A stretch of DNA of 64,000 nucleotides, taken from Paraburkholderia sp. BCC1886 (GTDB lineage Bacteria > Pseudomonadota > Gammaproteobacteria > Burkholderiales > Burkholderiaceae). The notes beneath the pieces are model-generated. The model ran no database searches and was not told where the DNA came from. It saw nothing but the letters and a program-made list of their open reading frames with translations. The position numbers were made by a program, and so were the translations under genes. The stretch spans positions 434,001 through 498,000 of the forward strand of contig NZ_CAAJGK010000063.1 in the NCBI RefSeq assembly GCF_900996245.1, read 5' to 3'. Positions within the stretch are counted from its first letter, which is position 1, and the number at the start of each line of letters is the position of its first letter. Shown piece by piece: positions 25,080 through 33,937 of the stretch.

Positions 25080-25391
25080 TTACGCGTTGATAGCGTCGAT
25101 GCGCAATTCGGTGTAGTTCTGGCGGTGGCCGCCATGCTTCTGGTAGTGCTTCCGGCGACGCATCTTGAAGATGGTCACTTTCTTGTGACGACCTTGCGAC
25201 ACGACGGTAGCCTTGACGGAAGCCCCACCGACCAGTGGCGTACCGAACTTAATCGATTCGCCTTCGCCTACTGCGAGAACCTGGTCGAGCGTGATTTCAG
25301 CGTCAATGTCTGCCGGTATCTGTTCTACTTTAAGTTTTTCGCCGACGGCAACTTTATACTGCTTGCCACCGGTTTTTATGACCGCGTACAT
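25080..25391 (-). CDS. rplU: 50S ribosomal protein L21
   Basis: L21, 103 residues from MYAVIKTGGKQYKV at 25391. It binds 23S rRNA and aids large-subunit assembly. The C-terminus KMRRRKHYQKHGGHRQNYT is the conserved basic RNA-binding segment. The usual rplU-rpmA-obgE order is kept, and a strong promoter lies 65 bases upstream. Confidence 0.98.
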   Translation of the reverse strand: MYAVIKTGGKQYKVAVGEKLKVEQIPADIDAEITLDQVLAVGEGESIKFGTPLVGGASVKATVVSQGRHKKVTIFKMRRRKHYQKHGGHRQNYTELRIDAINA

Positions 25392-25456
25392 TGAAAACCT
25401 CACTCTGTGTTCATTCGTTTTTCATTTTCCCCACGCACCGCGCGCGGAAACCCGTG

Positions 25457-25485
25457 ATTATACATAGAGTTAGCTGCACGGTCAA
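25457..25485 (-). promoter_or_regulatory. rplU: rplU promoter
   Basis: TTGACC (25480-25485) and perfect TATAAT (25457-25462) on the minus strand with a 17-base spacer, a near-consensus sigma-70 promoter as expected for a ribosomal protein operon. Confidence 0.88.
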
Positions 25486-25607
25486 AACTCATTCAATGCT
25501 GCTTCGCACTGCCCGGCGGTCGGCCCCGCGGGTCTGACGAGCGCCGCGGCGACCGCCGCCATTACGCCAAGCCGCAGCCAACGCCCCGGAACGGTCGCGA
25601 TACCCCT

Positions 25608-25613
25608 TATAAT
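25608..25613 (+). promoter_or_regulatory. -10 element before ispB
   Basis: Perfect TATAAT 27 bases before the ispB ATG. The -35 region is GC-rich and gives no clear match. Confidence 0.5.
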
Positions 25614-25639
25614 TCGCGGCACTACCCAATTCAGCCACC

Positions 25640-26632
25640 ATGTCGTCGACCGCCACTACTTCCTCCAACGCCGCCAGCCTGCTCGCTCCGATCGCCGAAG
25701 ACATGCAGCAGGTGAACCGTGTCATCCGGCACCGTCTGGCGTCCGACGTAATGCTGATCAACCAGATTTCCGAGTACATCATCAGTGCCGGCGGCAAGCG
25801 GCTGCGCCCCGCGCTGCTCCTGCTCGTGGCCGGCGCGCTCGGGGAAACCACCGGTCACCGCCATGAACTGGCGGCGGTCGTCGAGTTCATCCACACGGCG
25901 ACCTTGCTGCACGACGACGTAGTCGACGAATCGGATCTGCGGCGCGGCCGGCAAACAGCCAATGCGCTGTTCGGTAACGCGGCGAGTGTACTGGTAGGCG
26001 ACTTCCTGTATTCGCGCTCGTTCCAGATGATGGTGGGCGTCGGCAAAATGCGGGTGATGGAAATCCTTTCGGAGGCGACCAACATCATCTCCGAAGGCGA
26101 AGTCCTGCAGTTGCTGAACATGCACGACGCCGACGTGGACGAAGCGCGCTACATGCAGGTAATCCGCTACAAGACAGCCAAGCTGTTCGAAGCCGCCGCG
26201 CAACTCGGCGCGGTGCTGGCCGGCTCGGATGCCAGGACCGAAGCAGCGGCGGCGGAATTCGGGCGGCGCATCGGCACCTCGTTCCAGATCATGGACGACT
26301 GGCTCGATTACACGGGCACGGCCGAATCAATGGGCAAGAACGCCGGCGACGATCTTCGCGAAGGCAAACCCACGCTTCCGCTCATCTATTTAATAGAGCG
26401 CGGCACGCCCGAGCAGTCGGCGCTCGCTCGCGAAGCAATCGAACAGGGCGGCACCGACCGTTTCGACACGATCTTCGAAGCAATCACGAGCTCTGGCGCG
26501 CTGGATCACACGCTCGAATGCGCGAAACAGGAAGCGCAGGCTGCAGCAGCAGCGATTTCTTCATTTCCCGATTCCATTTTCAAAGATAGCCTGCTAGAAT
26601 TATGTTCTTACTCGACGGCAAGGCAGTCTTAA
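25640..26632 (+). CDS. ispB: Polyprenyl (octaprenyl) diphosphate synthase
   Basis: A 330-residue trans-prenyltransferase that makes the side chain of ubiquinone. The first Asp-rich motif is LLHDDVVDESDLRRG and the second is MDDWLDYTG; GGKRLRPALL binds isopentenyl diphosphate. The bulk of residues before the first Asp motif favours a long-chain (C40) product, but chain length cannot be proven from sequence. Burkholderia make ubiquinone-8, which supports octaprenyl. The promoter-like TATAAT lies close upstream; divergent from rplU. Confidence 0.94.
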   Translation: MSSTATTSSNAASLLAPIAEDMQQVNRVIRHRLASDVMLINQISEYIISAGGKRLRPALLLLVAGALGETTGHRHELAAVVEFIHTATLLHDDVVDESDLRRGRQTANALFGNAASVLVGDFLYSRSFQMMVGVGKMRVMEILSEATNIISEGEVLQLLNMHDADVDEARYMQVIRYKTAKLFEAAAQLGAVLAGSDARTEAAAAEFGRRIGTSFQIMDDWLDYTGTAESMGKNAGDDLREGKPTLPLIYLIERGTPEQSALAREAIEQGGTDRFDTIFEAITSSGALDHTLECAKQEAQAAAAAISSFPDSIFKDSLLELCSYSTARQS

Positions 26633-26690
26633 ACGAGACTAAATTACCGAATCAGTCCAAATCGAGCACAGCATTTCTCGCAGTACACAT

Positions 26691-26767
26691 CGGGGTGTAG
26701 CTTAGCCTGGTAGAGCGCTACGTTCGGGACGTAGAGGCCGGAGGTTCGAATCCTCTCACCCCGACCA
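26691..26767 (+). tRNA. tRNA-Pro, anticodon CGG
   Basis: A complete 77-base cloverleaf: acceptor CGGGGTG pairs with CACCCCG, the anticodon stem CTACG/CGTAG encloses loop TTCGGGA (anticodon CGG), the T arm reads GGAGGTTCGAATCCTCT-like, and CCA is encoded. It decodes CCG, a frequent codon in this high-GC genome. Confidence 0.97.
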
Positions 26768-26792
26768 GATTCTCCTTGTTGATTCAAGGCTC

Positions 26793-26824
26793 AAAAAACC
26801 GCCCAGCTTGCTCGGCGGTTTTTT
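26793..26824 (+). terminator. Terminator after tRNA-Pro
   Basis: ACCGCC (26798-26803) pairs with GGCGGT (26814-26819), with further pairing in the loop, flanked by six A and followed by six T. Confidence 0.88.
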
Positions 26825-26961
26825 GTTTTCCAGCTTGAAACTGTCAGCCCGCCGAAGTCGCGTCACAACGTCCTACCCCAGCGCGTCCGCCCTTTCGTCC
26901 GATGGGACGCCGCATCCCCTCTGCTATATTCTCTCCATCCTTTTCCCTACCCTCAGCGCGC

Positions 26962-28257
26962 GTGGAACAACTTCCCTTATGGGCGCAGATTGGCGCCGTA
27001 GTTCTCCTGCTCATCTGCTCCAGCTTTTTCTCGATTTCCGAAACCGCCATGATGGCGATCAACCGCCATCGGCTGAAACATCTGGCCAGTCAGAATGCCC
27101 TTGGCGCGAAGACCACTCAAGGCCTGCTTGCCCACACCGACCAACTGCTGAGCGTCGTACTGATCGGCAACAATCTGTTCAACACGATCATCCCGGTGCT
27201 CACCACCTCCATCGCGCTGCATACGTTCGGGCGTAACAATGTAGTGCTGTCGATCGCCACGGGCATCGTCGCGTTCCTTATTATCGTGTTCGCGGAAATC
27301 ACGCCGAAAATCGTCGGCGCGACTTTTCCGGAGAAAATTGCGCTGCCCGCCAGCCTGCTGATCGCGCCGATGATGCGCGTGGCCCGCCCGCTCGTCTGGT
27401 TCGTCAACCTGTTCGCGAACGCCATCTTGCGGGTGCTGCATATCAACACTAAAGGCGCGCGTGATCAGCGCCTGTCCACGGAAGAGTTGCGCAGCATCGT
27501 GCTCGAGTCCGGCAGTTTCATGCCGACGAAGCACCGCAGCATTCTGCTCAACCTGTTCGACCTCGAAAACATTTCCGTCGACGACGTGATGATTCCGCGC
27601 CGCCGCATCGAAGCCCTCGACTTCGATGCGCCGTTCGAGCAGATCCTGCATCAACTCGAAACCTGCTATCACAACAAGCTGATCGTCTATCAAGGTGACA
27701 TCGACCGCGTACTGGGCGTGCTGCACGTACGCAAAACGCTGGCCGCCCTGCACAACCAGGAACTGGAGCGCGAAACGCTGCGCGAATTGCTGGCGGAACC
27801 GTATTTCGTGCCGACCGGCACACCCGTGTTCCAGCAACTCCAGTATTTCCAGGAGAGCCGCCACCGCACCGCGCTGGTGGTGAACGAATACGGCGAACTC
27901 CAGGGGCTCGTCACGCCGGAAGACATCATCGAAGAGCTGATCGGCGAATTCACGACGTCGATTCCGCGTAGTGCCAATTCGCGCGGCGGCTGGAACGAGA
28001 GCGGCGAGTGCATCGTCGCGGGCAGCATGCCGCTGCGCGAACTGAACCGCTGGCTACAACTGACACTCCCAACCGACGGCCCGAAAACACTCAACGGTCT
28101 GATCCTCGAAATTCTCGAAGACATCCCCGACGGCGACGTTTGCGTGCAGATAGGCGAGATCAAACTCGAAGTGATGCGCAGCGACGATCAGGCCATCCGC
28201 ACCGTCAAACTGTTCCAGCCGCCGCGCCCGAAGAGCGGCAAATCCTTGCTGAGCTAA
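26962..28257 (+). CDS. CNNM/HlyC-CorC family membrane protein with CBS domains
   Basis: A 431-residue protein with an N-terminal DUF21 (CNNM) membrane domain of about four helices (AQIGAVVLLLICSSFFSISETAMMA is the first, with the ETA signature), a CBS pair at about 200-330 (VDDVMIPRRRIEALD, LVVNEYGELQGLVTPEDIIEELIGE) and a C-terminal CorC_HlyC domain. Relatives take part in magnesium or cobalt efflux; the hemolysin label is historical. GTG 26962 is preferred over the in-frame ATG 26902 because the protein then starts at the conserved first helix and a TATATT element lies between the two. Confidence 0.85.
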   Translation: MEQLPLWAQIGAVVLLLICSSFFSISETAMMAINRHRLKHLASQNALGAKTTQGLLAHTDQLLSVVLIGNNLFNTIIPVLTTSIALHTFGRNNVVLSIATGIVAFLIIVFAEITPKIVGATFPEKIALPASLLIAPMMRVARPLVWFVNLFANAILRVLHINTKGARDQRLSTEELRSIVLESGSFMPTKHRSILLNLFDLENISVDDVMIPRRRIEALDFDAPFEQILHQLETCYHNKLIVYQGDIDRVLGVLHVRKTLAALHNQELERETLRELLAEPYFVPTGTPVFQQLQYFQESRHRTALVVNEYGELQGLVTPEDIIEELIGEFTTSIPRSANSRGGWNESGECIVAGSMPLRELNRWLQLTLPTDGPKTLNGLILEILEDIPDGDVCVQIGEIKLEVMRSDDQAIRTVKLFQPPRPKSGKSLLS

Positions 28258-28395
28258 CCGGCTTTCGGCTGCGGACAAAGCATCGCACAGGCCAGGGACG
28301 CGCGCCATTAGCCGAATGGCCGAGTGGCGCTGAGCCCAGTCAATGTCCGAAGATGGCGTCGTCGTGTTTACGAGGCGGCTCATCACCGGACTTTC

Positions 28396-29745
28396 ATGCA
28401 AGCGTCTTCCCCACTCGCCGCCGCGCCGCGGCCCATCGTTTTCGATCGCGAAAGCGCGCCTCAGTCCGCCAGGGCGCCACACGCGCCCCACGCGCCTCAA
28501 GCGCCTCAAGCGCCTAAAACAACCCCGTTCAACGCTGACCCTCCGCCGGCTCTCGCCGACTCCGATAACGTCCCCGCCGTCCGTCTGCTCACGGAGACGT
28601 TGCAGGAAGCGACGCGACGGAACGCGTCGGACCTGCATATCGAACCGGCCGAGCACGGCTGGCGCATACGCTTGCGGATCGACGGCGTGTTGCATGCCAT
28701 CGCCACGCCGCCCGCGCATCTGCGCGACGCGTTCATCACCCGGGTCAAGGTGCTGGCGCGCCTCGACATTGCCGAGCGGCGCGTGCCGCAGGACGGCCGG
28801 TTGCGCATCGCCACGTCCCCCGGCCGCGTGGAAGACTATCGTGTCAACTCGCTGCCGACGCTGTTCGGCGAAAAGCTGGTGTTGCGCAGACTCGACGCGC
28901 TGCCGGCCGATCTTTCGCTCGACTCGCTCGGACTCGACGCCCGCCAACGCAATACCGTCGATGCCGCGATCCGCGCGCCCCATGGGCTCGTGCTGGTCAC
29001 GGGCCCGACAGGCAGCGGCAAAACGCTGTCGCTGTATTGCTTCCTGAATCTGCTCAACGGTGAAGCGCGTAATCTCTGTTCGGTCGAAGATCCTGCCGAG
29101 ATCCAGCTTGCCGGTATCAATCAGGTGAGCGTGCGCGAGAAAGCCGGGCTGACATTTGCGGTCGCATTACGCGCCTTTCTTCGGCAGGACCCGGACGTGA
29201 TCATGGTCGGCGAAATTCGCGACGAGGAAACCGCCGACGTCGCGGTAAAGGCCGCTCAAACCGGGCACCTCGTGCTCTCGACGCTGCACACGAACGACGC
29301 GCCCGCCGCCATTGCACGCCTGCTGGATATCGGCGTCGAGCCGTACAACCTCGCGGCAGCGTTACGCATGGTGACGGCGCAGCGACTGGTGCGGCGGCTC
29401 TGCATGGCGTGCCGCGCGCCTGCACACGAATCCGCGAAGGCACTCGAGGCGGCGGGCTTCAGCCGCGATCTCGCGACCGGGAGCCCCGCAGACTGGCAGC
29501 CGTTTGCCGCGACCGGATGCGCCGCATGCCACGGCATCGGTTACCGCGGGCGGGTCGGCGTTCATCAGGTGATGCCTGTCTCGGACGCGATGCGCGAACT
29601 GATCGTGACCCGCGCGGGCACGCACGAACTGGCAAGACTCGCACAGGCCGAACAGGTGACGACCTTGCGCGACGCTGCGTTGGCGCGCGTGCGTGACGGC
29701 ACCACCAGCCTCGCCGAAGCCCTTGCCGCCACCGAGGTCGCATGA
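28396..29745 (+). CDS. pilB: Type IV pilus/type II secretion assembly ATPase (PilB/GspE family)
   Basis: A 449-residue hexameric ATPase that drives pilin or pseudopilin assembly. Walker A is GPTGSGKTLSLY, followed by the Asp box VEDPAEIQLAGINQV, Walker B VIMVGEIRDEETADVA, and the His box LVLSTLHTNDA. A zinc site CMACRAP / CAACHGIGYRGR lies near the C-terminus. It is short: the N1 domain of usual PilB (about 560 residues) is absent, replaced by an Ala/Pro leader with APHAP/APQAP repeats. ATG 28396 is chosen; 28324 is in frame. It overlaps pilC by ATGA. The symbol follows its pilC-pilD neighbours. Confidence 0.85.
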   Translation: MQASSPLAAAPRPIVFDRESAPQSARAPHAPHAPQAPQAPKTTPFNADPPPALADSDNVPAVRLLTETLQEATRRNASDLHIEPAEHGWRIRLRIDGVLHAIATPPAHLRDAFITRVKVLARLDIAERRVPQDGRLRIATSPGRVEDYRVNSLPTLFGEKLVLRRLDALPADLSLDSLGLDARQRNTVDAAIRAPHGLVLVTGPTGSGKTLSLYCFLNLLNGEARNLCSVEDPAEIQLAGINQVSVREKAGLTFAVALRAFLRQDPDVIMVGEIRDEETADVAVKAAQTGHLVLSTLHTNDAPAAIARLLDIGVEPYNLAAALRMVTAQRLVRRLCMACRAPAHESAKALEAAGFSRDLATGSPADWQPFAATGCAACHGIGYRGRVGVHQVMPVSDAMRELIVTRAGTHELARLAQAEQVTTLRDAALARVRDGTTSLAEALAATEVA

Positions 29746-30989
29746 GCGCTGCCCTCCCAATGCAAGCCACGTCGCGCGTGCCGCCGCTGTCGAGCGAAAC
29801 GCGTTTCCGCTGGCGCGGCGTCGACAGCTCCGGCGCTCACAAACAGGGTGCGCTGATCGCGCCCGACCCCGGCACCGCGCGCGCGATCCTCAAACGCGAC
29901 AATCTGTTCGTCGTGGAATTGAAAGCGCATGGTCCGGCGCCGCGCGCCAAAGCCACGGCCGCGGACGTTTCACGCTTCACCCGACAGTTGGCAAGCCTGC
30001 TGCGCGCCGGCTTGCCGCTCGCGCCGGCGCTCGAACTGCTTGGTCAGGCGCAGAGTTCGCGTCCACAAGGCATGCCGCGAATCGCCAGTGCCGTTGCTCG
30101 CGACATCACCGGCGGCCTGCGGTTTTCTGCGGCTTTGCAGCGGCATCCGGCGCAGTTCAGCGCGCTTTACTGTCAGCTCGTCGAAGTCGGTGAGGCCGCG
30201 GGCGCACTGGCGACAGTGTTGGCCCGCATCGCCGAAGATCGCGAGCGGGCGGCCGCGCAACGCGGCAGAGTCCGCGCAGCGCTCACTTATCCGGTCGCCA
30301 TTCTGTTGCTCGCCCTCGTGATTACGGCGGCATTGCTCGTCTGGGTAGTCCCGACTTTCAAGCAGATTTTCGACGGCTTCGGTGCCGCGCTGCCCGCGCC
30401 GACGCAGTTCGTGCTGGCGCTGTCGTCCGCTGCCGCGCGCTGGAGCATACCGTTGCTCGCCCTGCTCTTCGCAACGTTCTCGGCGATGATATTTCTGCTA
30501 CGCAAATCGGAATCGGCGCGCATCCGGTTTGCGCGCTTATCGCTGACAATGCCCATCGCGGGTCCGTTGTTGCGCACCTTGTGCGCGGCGCGCTGGAGTC
30601 GCGCGCTCGGCACGCTGCTGTCTGCCGGCACACCGCTCGCCGATGCTTTCGATTCGCTCACGCATGCCACCGGCAACGCGTTTTTCGACCGTGCCACCGT
30701 CGAGATCGGCGCGCGTCTGAAGCGCGGCGAACGACTCGCCGCAGCCATGCGCGCCGCCCGCTGTTTCGCGCCCGAGGTCGTGCAACCGGTCGCGGTCGCC
30801 GAGGAATCGGGCGCGCTCGACGCGATGCTGATCGACGTGGCCTCGCTCGCCGATCGTCAGGTCGACGAGCGTATCGGCACGCTGTCGAGCCTATGCGAAC
30901 CGCTCGTCATCATCGTGCTGGGTGGGCTGGTCGGCGGACTCGTCATCGCCATGTATCTTCCCATCATTCAACTCGGTAACGTGGTGTAG
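29742..30989 (+). CDS. pilC: Type IV pilus inner membrane platform protein
   Basis: A 415-residue PilC/GspF-type protein, the platform on which the ATPase acts. Two T2SSF repeats are present (about 80-200 and 285-405), with membrane helices at about 180-205 (YPVAILLLALVITAALLVWVV), 225-255 and the C-terminus (LVIIVLGGLVGGLVIAMYLPI). The typical ending IIQLGNVV is intact. It starts within the pilB stop (4-base overlap), implying coupled translation; pilD follows after 28 bases. Confidence 0.93.
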   Translation: MSAALPMQATSRVPPLSSETRFRWRGVDSSGAHKQGALIAPDPGTARAILKRDNLFVVELKAHGPAPRAKATAADVSRFTRQLASLLRAGLPLAPALELLGQAQSSRPQGMPRIASAVARDITGGLRFSAALQRHPAQFSALYCQLVEVGEAAGALATVLARIAEDRERAAAQRGRVRAALTYPVAILLLALVITAALLVWVVPTFKQIFDGFGAALPAPTQFVLALSSAAARWSIPLLALLFATFSAMIFLLRKSESARIRFARLSLTMPIAGPLLRTLCAARWSRALGTLLSAGTPLADAFDSLTHATGNAFFDRATVEIGARLKRGERLAAAMRAARCFAPEVVQPVAVAEESGALDAMLIDVASLADRQVDERIGTLSSLCEPLVIIVLGGLVGGLVIAMYLPIIQLGNVV

Positions 30990-31017
30990 CATCGCAGCCG
31001 ACTCCGCCCTTTTATCC

Positions 31018-32046
31018 ATGCAGGCTTCTTTTCCACTCGTGTCAGATACTTCTTCCAGTCCGCTGTCCGTCGTCCCGTCGGGCCTGCTGTCCGGTCACTT
31101 CGCCGCCGACCTCGGTCTCGCGTTCGGCAGTCTGCCCGCCGGTCTGCAGATCGCGTTCGTGATCGTGTTCGGACTCGTGATCGGCAGTTTCCTGAACGTG
31201 GTCGTGCATCGCGTGCCGATCATGCTCGAACGTGCGTGGCGCGAAGACCTTCGCGACCTGCACGAGGAACACAGGGAGCACGGGCTACACGGGGAACACG
31301 GGCAACACGACGCACTCGAAGCCGCCGACGCAAACAACGACCCAGTGGAAGAAGACACCCTTCCCGCGCGCTACAACCTGTGGGTGCCGCGCAGCGCCTG
31401 TCCTCATTGCGGCCACGTTCTGTCCGCCTGGGAAAATGTGCCGGTGTTGAGCTACGTGCTGCTACGCGGGCGTTGCTCGGCCTGCAAGGCTCCCATCGGC
31501 GCGCGCTATCCGCTTATCGAACTCGCCAGCGCGGCCTTTGCCGTCGAGGCACTCGTCTCGTTCGGCCCGACCCCGATGGCGCTCGCCGCGTTCGGCTTAT
31601 GCGCGGCCTTGCTCGCGATGAGCGCGATCGACATCGACACTCACCTGCTGCCCGACTCGATGACACTGCCTTTGCTGTGGGCCGGTCTTATCGTCAACTT
31701 CGACGGTATGTTCGCGAGCAGCCTGCAGGACGCCGTGCTCGGCGCGATCTTCGGCTACCTCGTGTTGTGGGCCGTGCACTGGGTATTCCGTCTGGTCCGC
31801 GGTATCGAAGGCATGGGTTATGGCGACTTCAAACTGCTCGCCGCGCTAGGGGCCTGGCTCGGCTGGGCCGCCCTGCCGCAGATCGTGCTGATCGCGGCGG
31901 TGACCGGCGCGCTGGTCGGACTCGCGGCCACCTGGCGCGGCCGGATGCGCTTCGAAGAACCGCTGCCTTTCGGTCCTTTTCTCGCGGCTGGCGGCGCTGT
32001 TACCCTCTTTCTCGGCACACCCCTCTATCTGGCTTTGGGAGGCTGA
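31018..32046 (+). CDS. pilD: Prepilin peptidase/N-methyltransferase
   Basis: A 342-residue bifunctional membrane enzyme that cleaves type IV prepilin leaders and methylates the new N-terminus. The cytosolic loop has the two CxxC pairs (CPHCGHV and CSACKAPIGARYPLIE), and the catalytic Asp residues are in AIDIDTHLLPDS and GMGYGDFKLLA. About seven membrane helices follow the usual pattern. It is longer than many relatives (about 290) because of an N-terminal stretch and a His/Glu/Gly-rich insertion before the first CxxC (about residues 83-118). ATG 31018; the open frame extends upstream into pilC. Confidence 0.95.
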   Translation: MQASFPLVSDTSSSPLSVVPSGLLSGHFAADLGLAFGSLPAGLQIAFVIVFGLVIGSFLNVVVHRVPIMLERAWREDLRDLHEEHREHGLHGEHGQHDALEAADANNDPVEEDTLPARYNLWVPRSACPHCGHVLSAWENVPVLSYVLLRGRCSACKAPIGARYPLIELASAAFAVEALVSFGPTPMALAAFGLCAALLAMSAIDIDTHLLPDSMTLPLLWAGLIVNFDGMFASSLQDAVLGAIFGYLVLWAVHWVFRLVRGIEGMGYGDFKLLAALGAWLGWAALPQIVLIAAVTGALVGLAATWRGRMRFEEPLPFGPFLAAGGAVTLFLGTPLYLALGG

Positions 32047-32049
32047 AGC

Positions 32050-32676
32050 ATGTTCGTTGTGGGATTAACCGGCGGCATCGGCAGCGGCAAATCGACCGTC
32101 GCCGACCTGTTCGCCGCGCACGGTGTTCCGCTCGTCGACGCGGACCTGATCGCGCACAGCATCACCGCTCCGGGCGGCCCGGCCATGCCGCTAATCGAAG
32201 CGGAGTTCGGCGCGCAATTCGTCGCCCCCGACGGCTCGCTCGACCGTGCCCGCATGCGCGCGCTCGTATTCAGCGACGACAGCGCGCGCGCCCGGCTCGA
32301 AGGCATCACCCATCCGCTAATCCGCGCCGAGACCTCCCGCGCTCAACGCGAAGCACGAGGACCGTATGTCATCGTAGTCGTACCGCTGCTGGTCGAATCC
32401 GGTAACTGGAAGCAGCGCTTTGGCCGCGTCCTCACCGTCGATTGCAGCGTGGAAACGCAAATCGCGCGCGTCATGCGGCGCAACGGTTTTAGCCGCGAGC
32501 AGGTGTTGGCGATCATCGCCCGTCAGGCCACCCGCGAAGCGCGTCTTGCCGCGGCCGACGACGTTATCGACAACGACAACGACGACGACAACGACAACGC
32601 GTCGCTCGACACACTGAAGTCGGCAGTCGACACGCAGCATCGGACCTACCTGTCGCTGGCAGCGGCAGCAACCTGA
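32050..32676 (+). CDS. coaE: Dephospho-CoA kinase
   Basis: CoaE, 208 residues, phosphorylates dephospho-CoA, the last step of coenzyme A synthesis. P-loop GLTGGIGSGKSTVADLF, DADLIAHSI and the lid segment with RNGFSREQVLAIIARQ are present. At about residues 173-184 the normal short DNNG-type turn is expanded to a run of Asp and Asn (NDNDDDNDN) from a GACAAC-like repeat. It starts 3 bases after pilD, the pilD-coaE order of many gamma- and betaproteobacteria. Confidence 0.96.
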   Translation: MFVVGLTGGIGSGKSTVADLFAAHGVPLVDADLIAHSITAPGGPAMPLIEAEFGAQFVAPDGSLDRARMRALVFSDDSARARLEGITHPLIRAETSRAQREARGPYVIVVVPLLVESGNWKQRFGRVLTVDCSVETQIARVMRRNGFSREQVLAIIARQATREARLAAADDVIDNDNDDDNDNASLDTLKSAVDTQHRTYLSLAAAAT

Positions 32677-32870
32677 GCCCGCGCTTTTCGCGCGGTTTCG
32701 CAGCCGGTTGAACTTTGTCGGACCACGCGAGCCGAACCACGCAGAAACCGCTCGAAACGCGTGAAAAAAACGCCAAACCAGTGCTTAAAAAGTGCGTGAT
32801 TGCTAGGGTAGTCTCCCCGCATTAGAATGTTCTGCATTCCTGTCACCGACCACGCCCGAGGCGAGCCCGC

Positions 32871-33626
32871 TTGATCCTTTACGAGTATCCCTTCAACGAG
32901 CGAATCCGGACGCTATTGCGCCTCGAAGACCTGTTCGAGCGCTTCACGTTTTTCCTGACTCAGGAAGACGCCAGGGAACATCACGTCGCGCTGACCACCT
33001 TATTTGAAATCACCGAGGTGGCGGGACGCGCAGATCTGAAGTCCGATCTGATGAAGGAACTCGAGCGGCAACGGCAAACGCTGGCGCCGTTTCGCGGCAA
33101 TCCGGGTATCGAGCAGGACGCGCTGGAAGCGGTGCTCGGCGAGATCGAGCAAACGCTCGCAGGTCTGTCGCAAATGCAGGGCAAAACCGGCCAGCATCTC
33201 GCCGAGAACGAATGGCTCGCCAGCATTCGCAGCCGCGCCATCATTCCTGGCGGCACCTGCAAATTCGACCTGCCTTCTTATTACGCGTGGCAACAACTCC
33301 ACCCCGACCAGCGTCGTCAGGACATCGCCAAGTGGGTCACCCCGCTGCTTCCGCTGCGCGACGCGGCCACCATCGTGCTGCGGCTCGCGCGCGAATCCGG
33401 TCAGGCGTCCAAGGTCATGGCCATGCAGGGCAGCTACCAGCAAATGCTGTCCGGCCGCTCGTATCAGTTGATGCAGGTGCGCGTGGCGCCCGAATTGCGG
33501 GTGATTCCCGAAGCCAGTGCCAACAAGTACATGTTGTGGGTTCGCTTCACGGTGCAGGACGGCGATCTGCGTCCGCGCGCGGTCGATGTCGACGTACCGT
33601 TCCAACTCACGCTGTGTAGCCTGTAA
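32871..33626 (+). CDS. zapD: Cell division protein ZapD
   Basis: ZapD (formerly YacF, DUF1342), 251 residues, a cytosolic protein that bundles FtsZ filaments at the division ring. The start is TTG (ILYEYPFNERIRTLLRLEDLFERF follows it), as in annotated relatives, with a GAGG sequence about 10 bases upstream. The helical N-terminal half and beta-rich C-terminal half are of normal length. In E. coli it likewise lies between coaE and yacG. Its partner ftsZ is in this window. Confidence 0.93.
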   Translation: MILYEYPFNERIRTLLRLEDLFERFTFFLTQEDAREHHVALTTLFEITEVAGRADLKSDLMKELERQRQTLAPFRGNPGIEQDALEAVLGEIEQTLAGLSQMQGKTGQHLAENEWLASIRSRAIIPGGTCKFDLPSYYAWQQLHPDQRRQDIAKWVTPLLPLRDAATIVLRLARESGQASKVMAMQGSYQQMLSGRSYQLMQVRVAPELRVIPEASANKYMLWVRFTVQDGDLRPRAVDVDVPFQLTLCSL

Positions 33627-33730
33627 CGCCAGGCTGCTGAAATCCGAAACATAGGGCCGCGCCTTTAAAGCGGCGAAAAATGCCCCTATATTCGATCCTT
33701 GTTCCGTTTTGCGATTGACTGCCTGACCGT

Positions 33731-33928
33731 ATGCCTACCGTCGTCAAATGCCCCACTTGCGGAAAAGATGTCCGCTGGTCCCCCGAAAACCGCTTTCGGC
33801 CGTTCTGCTCCGAGCGTTGCAAGCAGATCGACCTCGGTGCGTGGGCCACGGAAAAATACAAGATCGGCGGGACCGATCAGGAAGCGTCGTCGGACGAGAC
33901 GCCCGACGACGGTTACAACCCGCACTGA
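33731..33928 (+). CDS. yacG: DNA gyrase inhibitor YacG
   Basis: A 65-residue zinc protein that binds GyrB and inhibits gyrase in E. coli. The four Cys ligands are in VKCPTCGKDV and FRPFCSERCKQIDLG, followed by the family segment WATEKYKI. The acidic tail is typical. It is the last gene of the pilD-coaE-zapD-yacG run and converges with the Nudix gene 9 bases away. Confidence 0.93.
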   Translation: MPTVVKCPTCGKDVRWSPENRFRPFCSERCKQIDLGAWATEKYKIGGTDQEASSDETPDDGYNPH

Positions 33929-33937
33929 GCGTCCGCT

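Noticed and set aside
26902..26961. Upstream ATG start for the CNNM/CorC-like protein
   Set aside because: The extra 20 residues include no family sequence and cover a TATATT promoter element; GTG 26962 starts at the conserved first helix.
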